9,517 nt of DNA, from positions 1 to 9,517 of the forward strand of contig CANHVX010000032.1 in NCBI GenBank assembly GCA_947464215.1, read 5' to 3'. The position numbers and the translations under genes were made by a program. Shown here one piece after another: positions 6,877 to 9,517 of this stretch (its first letter is position 1; every line of letters begins with the position of its first letter). Below the pieces are notes generated by a model. The model was not told where the DNA came from and ran no database searches. It worked only from the letters and a program-made list of their open reading frames with translations. This stretch comes from Pseudomonadaceae bacterium (GTDB lineage Bacteria; Pseudomonadota; Alphaproteobacteria; UBA2136; UBA6156).

Positions 6877-7374
6877 TTAATGTGCGGGAGTAAAGGTGAG
6901 CGCGACGCCATTCATGCAATAGCGCAGGCCGGTGGGGGGTGGGCCATCGGGGAAGACGTGCCCCAGGTGCCCCTTGCAGCGGGCGCAATGAACTTCCGTG
7001 CGGGTGGCCCACCAGCTTTTGTCTTCCTGCGTGCCAACGGCATCTTTCACGGATTCATAAAACGACGGCCAGCCGGTGCCGCTTTCGTATTTGGTGGTGC
7101 TGCTGAACAGCGCCAGCCCGCAGCCCGCGCAGTGATAAACCCCGGCGCGTTTTTCGGCGTTCAGCGGGCTGGTGTGCGGCCTCTCGGTGCCATGGGCGCG
7201 CAAGACGTGATATTGCTCGGGGGTCAGGCGTTGCTTCCAGGTGCTCTCGGTTATGTCGAGCCAATTCATGATCTGTTCTCCTGCCTGCACCCACGGGGCC
7301 ACCACCAAACCTACGCCAACGGCCACCCCCGTGCGCAGCACCTGATGCAAAAAGTGGCGGCGTGATGTATCCAT
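6877..7374 (-). CDS. msrB: Peptide-methionine (R)-S-oxide reductase MsrB, with Tat signal
   Basis: MsrB reduces the R-epimer of methionine sulfoxide in oxidised proteins. Residues 1-31 form a twin-arginine signal peptide: SRRHFL (4-9), a hydrophobic core, and likely cleavage at WVQA, so export to the periplasm is expected. The catalytic domain follows: zinc cysteines CAGC (82-85) and CARC (130-133), SGTGWPSF (98-105), GHLGHVFPDGP, and catalytic C153 in RYCMNGVAL. The usual SGCGWPSF resolving cysteine is Thr100, and C153 is the only cysteine beyond the four zinc ligands. The first start (7374) has no clear Shine-Dalgarno; an internal ATG at 7269 (residue 36, MNWLDITES) has AGGAG eight bases upstream and would give a complete cytosolic enzyme. 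Last gene of a three-gene minus-strand operon, 27 bases after the SpoU gene. Confidence 0.95.
   Translation of the reverse strand: MDTSRRHFLHQVLRTGVAVGVGLVVAPWVQAGEQIMNWLDITESTWKQRLTPEQYHVLRAHGTERPHTSPLNAEKRAGVYHCAGCGLALFSSTTKYESGTGWPSFYESVKDAVGTQEDKSWWATRTEVHCARCKGHLGHVFPDGPPPTGLRYCMNGVALTFTPAH
7278..7282 (-). promoter_or_regulatory. Internal ribosome binding site for a shorter MsrB
   Basis: On the minus strand AGGAG (7282 to 7278) stands eight bases before an in-frame ATG at 7269-7267. The shorter product begins MNWLDITESTW, exactly where cytosolic MsrB proteins usually start, just after the Tat signal. The bases also encode QAGEQ within the longer form, so the motif could be chance. Confidence 0.4.
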
Positions 7375-7401
7375 GCGTGCGAGTCTGCACCGATGGCCCC
7401 C

Positions 7402-8223
7402 TTACGACAAGGCGGGAAGGCGTTCGCGTAAGGTTTCATACAGCGTAAGGCCAGCGGCTTGGGCGAGATTGAGGCTTTCCGCCTTGCCGGCCATGGGGAT
7501 TTTGAGCAGCTGGGTGCAGGCGGCGGTGAGCTCGGCGCTCAGGCCCGTTTGCTCGGTGCCGAAGGCTAGCAGCGTTGGCCCTGCGTAGGTTGCAACCGTG
7601 CGGATATCGGTTTCGCCCTCTAAATGCAGGCCTGCCAGCGTAAGCTGGGGATGGAAGGTGTGCTGGGCTTCGACCCATTCCAGCACATCGGTGCGGGAAG
7701 CCTTGACCAACGGCACATGAAAAATGCTGCCCATGGTGGCGCGCACGCATTCGGGCGCCCAGATATCGGTGGCGGGAGGGATGATGATGACGCCGGAGGC
7801 GCCGAGCGCATCGGCGGTGCGGATGATGGTGCCGACATTGCCGGGGTCGCGCGGTTCTTCCAAAATCAGCCACACGCTGCTGGCTTCCAGCTTCACCTTT
7901 TTAAGCGCTTGCGGGCGTTGGCCAAACACGCCCATCACGGTGGGCGGGTTGTCTTTGTTGCTTAATTTATGCATGACGGCGGCGTCGACATCGAGCACAT
8001 GGTTGGCCACATTGCGCGCGTCGTTCATCACCGCTTCGCTGCGGGCGCCCGATTCCCAATCCGCACGCACAATCAGCGTTTCCAGCGGCCAGCCTGCGGC
8101 CACGCCAAAGCCAACCAATTGCAGGCCTTCGACCAGAAACAAGCCCGTTTCCTCGCGCTGCTTTTTGGTGGCTAACGCGGCGATATCCTTAACCCGTGGG
8201 TTGGTGAGTGAGGTAATGGGCAT
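7402..8223 (-). CDS. TrmH/SpoU-family RNA methyltransferase
   Basis: This 273-residue protein is a SPOUT-superfamily 2'-O-ribose methyltransferase acting on rRNA or tRNA with SAM. The N-terminal third (about 1-105) resembles the SpoU substrate-binding domain: LTNPRVKDIAAL at the start, GLFLVEGLQLV, then HKLSNKDNPPTVMGVF. The catalytic SPOUT knot holds motif 1, DPGNVGTIIRTADALGASGV (126-145, with R135 and D138), motif 2, AFGTEQTGLS (220-229), and motif 3, IPMAGKAESLNLAQAAGL (242-259), which form the knotted SAM pocket. All look intact. The nearest named relatives are the RlmB, TsnR and AviRb types, but the modified nucleotide cannot be read from sequence, so no symbol is given. The start CAT at 8221-8223 has AAGGA eight bases upstream, overlapping the end of the preceding methyltransferase gene. 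Second gene of the minus-strand operon. Confidence 0.93.
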   Translation of the reverse strand: MPITSLTNPRVKDIAALATKKQREETGLFLVEGLQLVGFGVAAGWPLETLIVRADWESGARSEAVMNDARNVANHVLDVDAAVMHKLSNKDNPPTVMGVFGQRPQALKKVKLEASSVWLILEEPRDPGNVGTIIRTADALGASGVIIIPPATDIWAPECVRATMGSIFHVPLVKASRTDVLEWVEAQHTFHPQLTLAGLHLEGETDIRTVATYAGPTLLAFGTEQTGLSAELTAACTQLLKIPMAGKAESLNLAQAAGLTLYETLRERLPALS

Positions 8224-8234
8224 CTGCGTTTTCC

Positions 8235-9107
8235 TTATTTTCCTGAAGAGGGTTCACCGTGCCAGCGGCCCCACATGCTGACGCCGAAGCTGCGGGTGGC
8301 GGTATCGGTGACCGTAAACTCGCCGCTTGCGGTCTGGCCGGCGGGCAGGCTGGCGCGTAGCATGCTGGCCAGAGCCACGCCGCTTAAGCGCAGCGTATAG
8401 GCCGTGAGCCAGACGTGGCCGTTGGGTTTGATGATTTTTGACAAGGCGTCGAGTAGCGCGGGCATATCGCGCAGGAACTCCCACACCTTGCCGTCATCGC
8501 TGCGGCCGAATTTGGGAGGGTCGAGCAGGATGATATCGTAGGTGTTGCCACGGCGCGCCTCGCGTTGGGCAAAGCCGAGGGCGTCGTCGGGTATCCAGCG
8601 GATAGGGGCTTGGGCAAGCCCTGCTAACTCGGCGTTTTCGCGGCCAAACGTGAGGGCTTTTTTGCTGGCATCGACATGGACAACGCTGGCCCCGGCTTGG
8701 GCGGCCACCAGGCTGGCGACGCCTGTGTAGCCAAAGAGATTCAGGACGGACATGCCCGGTTTTACGGTTTGGGTGAGCCATTGCCATTGGGGCGCTTGCT
8801 CGGGGAACAGGCCCAAGTGGCGGAAGGGAGTGAGGCGGCCGTAGACCTGCAGCTTTTCCCAGCGGACGATGAATTTTTCGGGCGTGCCCTGGGCCACCTG
8901 CCAATTGCCGCCATCGGCGTCGTCATCGGCCCCTTTGGGGGCAAAGGTGGCCTGCGCCTTGGCCCATTCAGCCTGCGGCAGGGCGGGTGCCCAGATGGCC
9001 TGGGGTTCGGGGCGGTTGACAAGGATGCCGCCGATAAGCTCGAGTTTGCGGCTGTAGCCGCTGTCGAGCAGCTGATACAGCGGGGCGGGCGTGGTGGGGG
9101 TGCTCAT
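8235..9107 (-). CDS. Class I SAM-dependent methyltransferase, RlmI/RlmK-like (COG1092 type)
   Basis: This 290-residue protein has a Rossmann-fold methyltransferase domain similar to the 23S rRNA methyltransferases RlmI and RlmK. The N-terminus (YQLLDSGYSRKLELIGGILV, then RPEPQAIW) and RLTPFRHLGLFPEQAPQW (91-108) form the lead-in typical of this group. SAM-binding motif I is VLNLFGYTGVASL (121-133), the acidic residue after strand 2 is D146 in HVDASKKAL, and motif IV is DPPKFGRS (196-203). RlmI also has DPPKF. It lacks an obvious PUA domain. RNA, probably rRNA, is the likely substrate given the family and the SpoU neighbour, but the target base is unknown. The start at 9107 is the first ATG; no clear Shine-Dalgarno is seen. 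First gene of the minus-strand operon, ending 11 bases before the SpoU gene starts. Confidence 0.9.
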   Translation of the reverse strand: MSTPTTPAPLYQLLDSGYSRKLELIGGILVNRPEPQAIWAPALPQAEWAKAQATFAPKGADDDADGGNWQVAQGTPEKFIVRWEKLQVYGRLTPFRHLGLFPEQAPQWQWLTQTVKPGMSVLNLFGYTGVASLVAAQAGASVVHVDASKKALTFGRENAELAGLAQAPIRWIPDDALGFAQREARRGNTYDIILLDPPKFGRSDDGKVWEFLRDMPALLDALSKIIKPNGHVWLTAYTLRLSGVALASMLRASLPAGQTASGEFTVTDTATRSFGVSMWGRWHGEPSSGK

Positions 9108-9150
9108 GGTGCGGTTGTAGGGGTATTTGGCCTGTTTTACAAGACAAAGG

Positions 9151-9179
9151 TTGATTTATGTATACGTTAAACATATATA
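9151..9179 (+). promoter_or_regulatory. Sigma70-type promoter for the right-edge gene
   Basis: TTGATT (9151-9156), 17 bases, TATATA (9174-9179) lies in the only AT-rich block of the window, between two divergent genes. Transcription would begin near 9186-9188, about 40 bases before ATG 9227. The promoter of the divergent minus-strand operon probably lies in the same 120-base gap, but I could not identify its boxes with confidence. Confidence 0.6.
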
Positions 9180-9190
9180 AGGCTCAGGTT

Positions 9191-9207
9191 TGGCCCACGG
9201 TGGGCCA
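9191..9207. repeat. Inverted repeat in the 5' leader: operator or hairpin
   Basis: TGGCCCA-CGG-TGGGCCA is a perfect 7-base inverted repeat with a 3-base centre. It lies directly after the predicted transcription start and 20 bases before the ATG at 9227. There is no T-run after it, so it is not an intrinsic terminator. It could be a repressor binding site or an RNA hairpin near the ribosome binding site. Confidence 0.55.
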
Positions 9208-9226
9208 GCTACCCTTGGGGGACATC

Positions 9227-9517
9227 ATGAAGTGGAATTTTCCGCGCGCAGAGGTGCATGCTGCGCGCATTGACGCCGTTTTGGCGGCTTTGGAGGCTGC
9301 GCACGCGGTCAACACGCCGCTTGGCTTCAGCGTAGCCTGTGCCAAGGCTGGTATAGCGCTGGGCGACAGCCATGCGACGGTTGCCCGTTCGGTGGCGCTG
9401 TTTGCCAACCTGAGTGAGCGGAGGGCGATTGAAACGCTCTCGGCTAGCCGAGGCCAGGCTGCACAGGGCCGCGAAGACCTTGAGCCCCACGACTTGGCGG
9501 CCAAGGTTACCTCCGCG
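9227..9517 (+). CDS. Unknown protein, N-terminal part (3' end outside window)
   Basis: A frame opens at ATG 9227 and runs without a stop to the last base, giving at least 97 residues. GGGGGA (9217-9222) stands five bases upstream, and a good promoter lies 48-76 bases upstream. The visible protein begins MKWNFPRAEVHAARIDAVLA, then an Ala-rich, probably helical stretch (LAALEAAHAV), and FSVACAKAGIALGDSHATVA, which has the feel of a helix-turn-helix but does not let me name a family. No signal peptide or membrane segment is visible. Opposite-strand frames cover the same bases but end inside and have no start signals, so this plus-strand reading is preferred. If it is a DNA-binding protein, the inverted repeat in its leader could be its own operator; that is speculation. 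Confidence 0.6.
   Translation, partial: MKWNFPRAEVHAARIDAVLAALEAAHAVNTPLGFSVACAKAGIALGDSHATVARSVALFANLSERRAIETLSASRGQAAQGREDLEPHDLAAKVTSA

Noticed and set aside
9184..9504. Minus-strand frame of 106 codons over the right-edge gene
   Set aside because: It has no visible ribosome binding site or promoter, and its Ser/Ala/Arg-rich product looks like a shadow. The plus strand has promoter, ribosome binding site and start in order.
1..9517. tRNA, rRNA, CRISPR array, insertion sequence, prophage or defence system
   Set aside because: I looked for cloverleaf-like arms, regularly spaced repeats, transposase or integrase motifs and terminal inverted repeats and saw none; all gene-free gaps are shorter than 300 bases.

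Overview
The window looks like a chromosomal segment from an alphaproteobacterium. The main reasons are a three-gene cytochrome bc1 operon (Rieske, cytochrome b, cytochrome c1) with unfused b and c1 genes, GC-rich coding with G/C-rich third positions, two promoter candidates resembling the Caulobacter housekeeping type (TTGAC-like box, about 10 bases, GCTAnAwC-like box), and a minus-strand pair of RNA methyltransferase-like genes. I cannot place it more precisely. No phage, insertion sequence, CRISPR array, tRNA or rRNA is visible, and most of the window is housekeeping sequence.

Layout, left to right. (1) 1-2323: the 3' end of a glucose-6-phosphate isomerase gene overlaps by 10 bases a complete mutL whose product carries the C-terminal endonuclease motif. 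(2) 2324-3385: a small accessory island with two proteins I do not recognise: a 73-residue histidine-rich protein with a near-perfect ribosome binding site and a hairpin behind it, then a 161-residue protein with about four membrane segments, with its own promoter candidate and a clean Rho-independent terminator. (3) 3454-6078: petA-petB-petC for the bc1 complex, closed by a terminator. (4) 6099-6836: an endonuclease/exonuclease/phosphatase-fold hydrolase, followed by a perfect palindromic terminator shared with the converging minus-strand operon. (5) 9107 down to 6877, minus strand: a class I SAM-dependent methyltransferase, a SpoU/TrmH-family RNA methyltransferase and MsrB, with gaps of 11 and 27 bases. 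(6) 9108-9517: a divergent intergenic region with a good sigma70-type promoter and an inverted repeat, leading into an unrecognised plus-strand gene that runs off the right edge.

Functionally, petABC forms the respiratory complex that oxidises quinol and reduces cytochrome c. MutL acts in mismatch repair. The minus-strand operon combines probable RNA methylation with repair of oxidised methionine. MsrB has a twin-arginine signal, and its gene also has an internal start with a better ribosome binding site, so it may be made in both exported and cytosolic forms. I saw no convincing new multi-gene system. The items most worth a second look are the histidine-rich small protein, the orphan membrane protein beside the bc1 operon, the two-start msrB, and the right-edge gene behind its promoter and inverted repeat.
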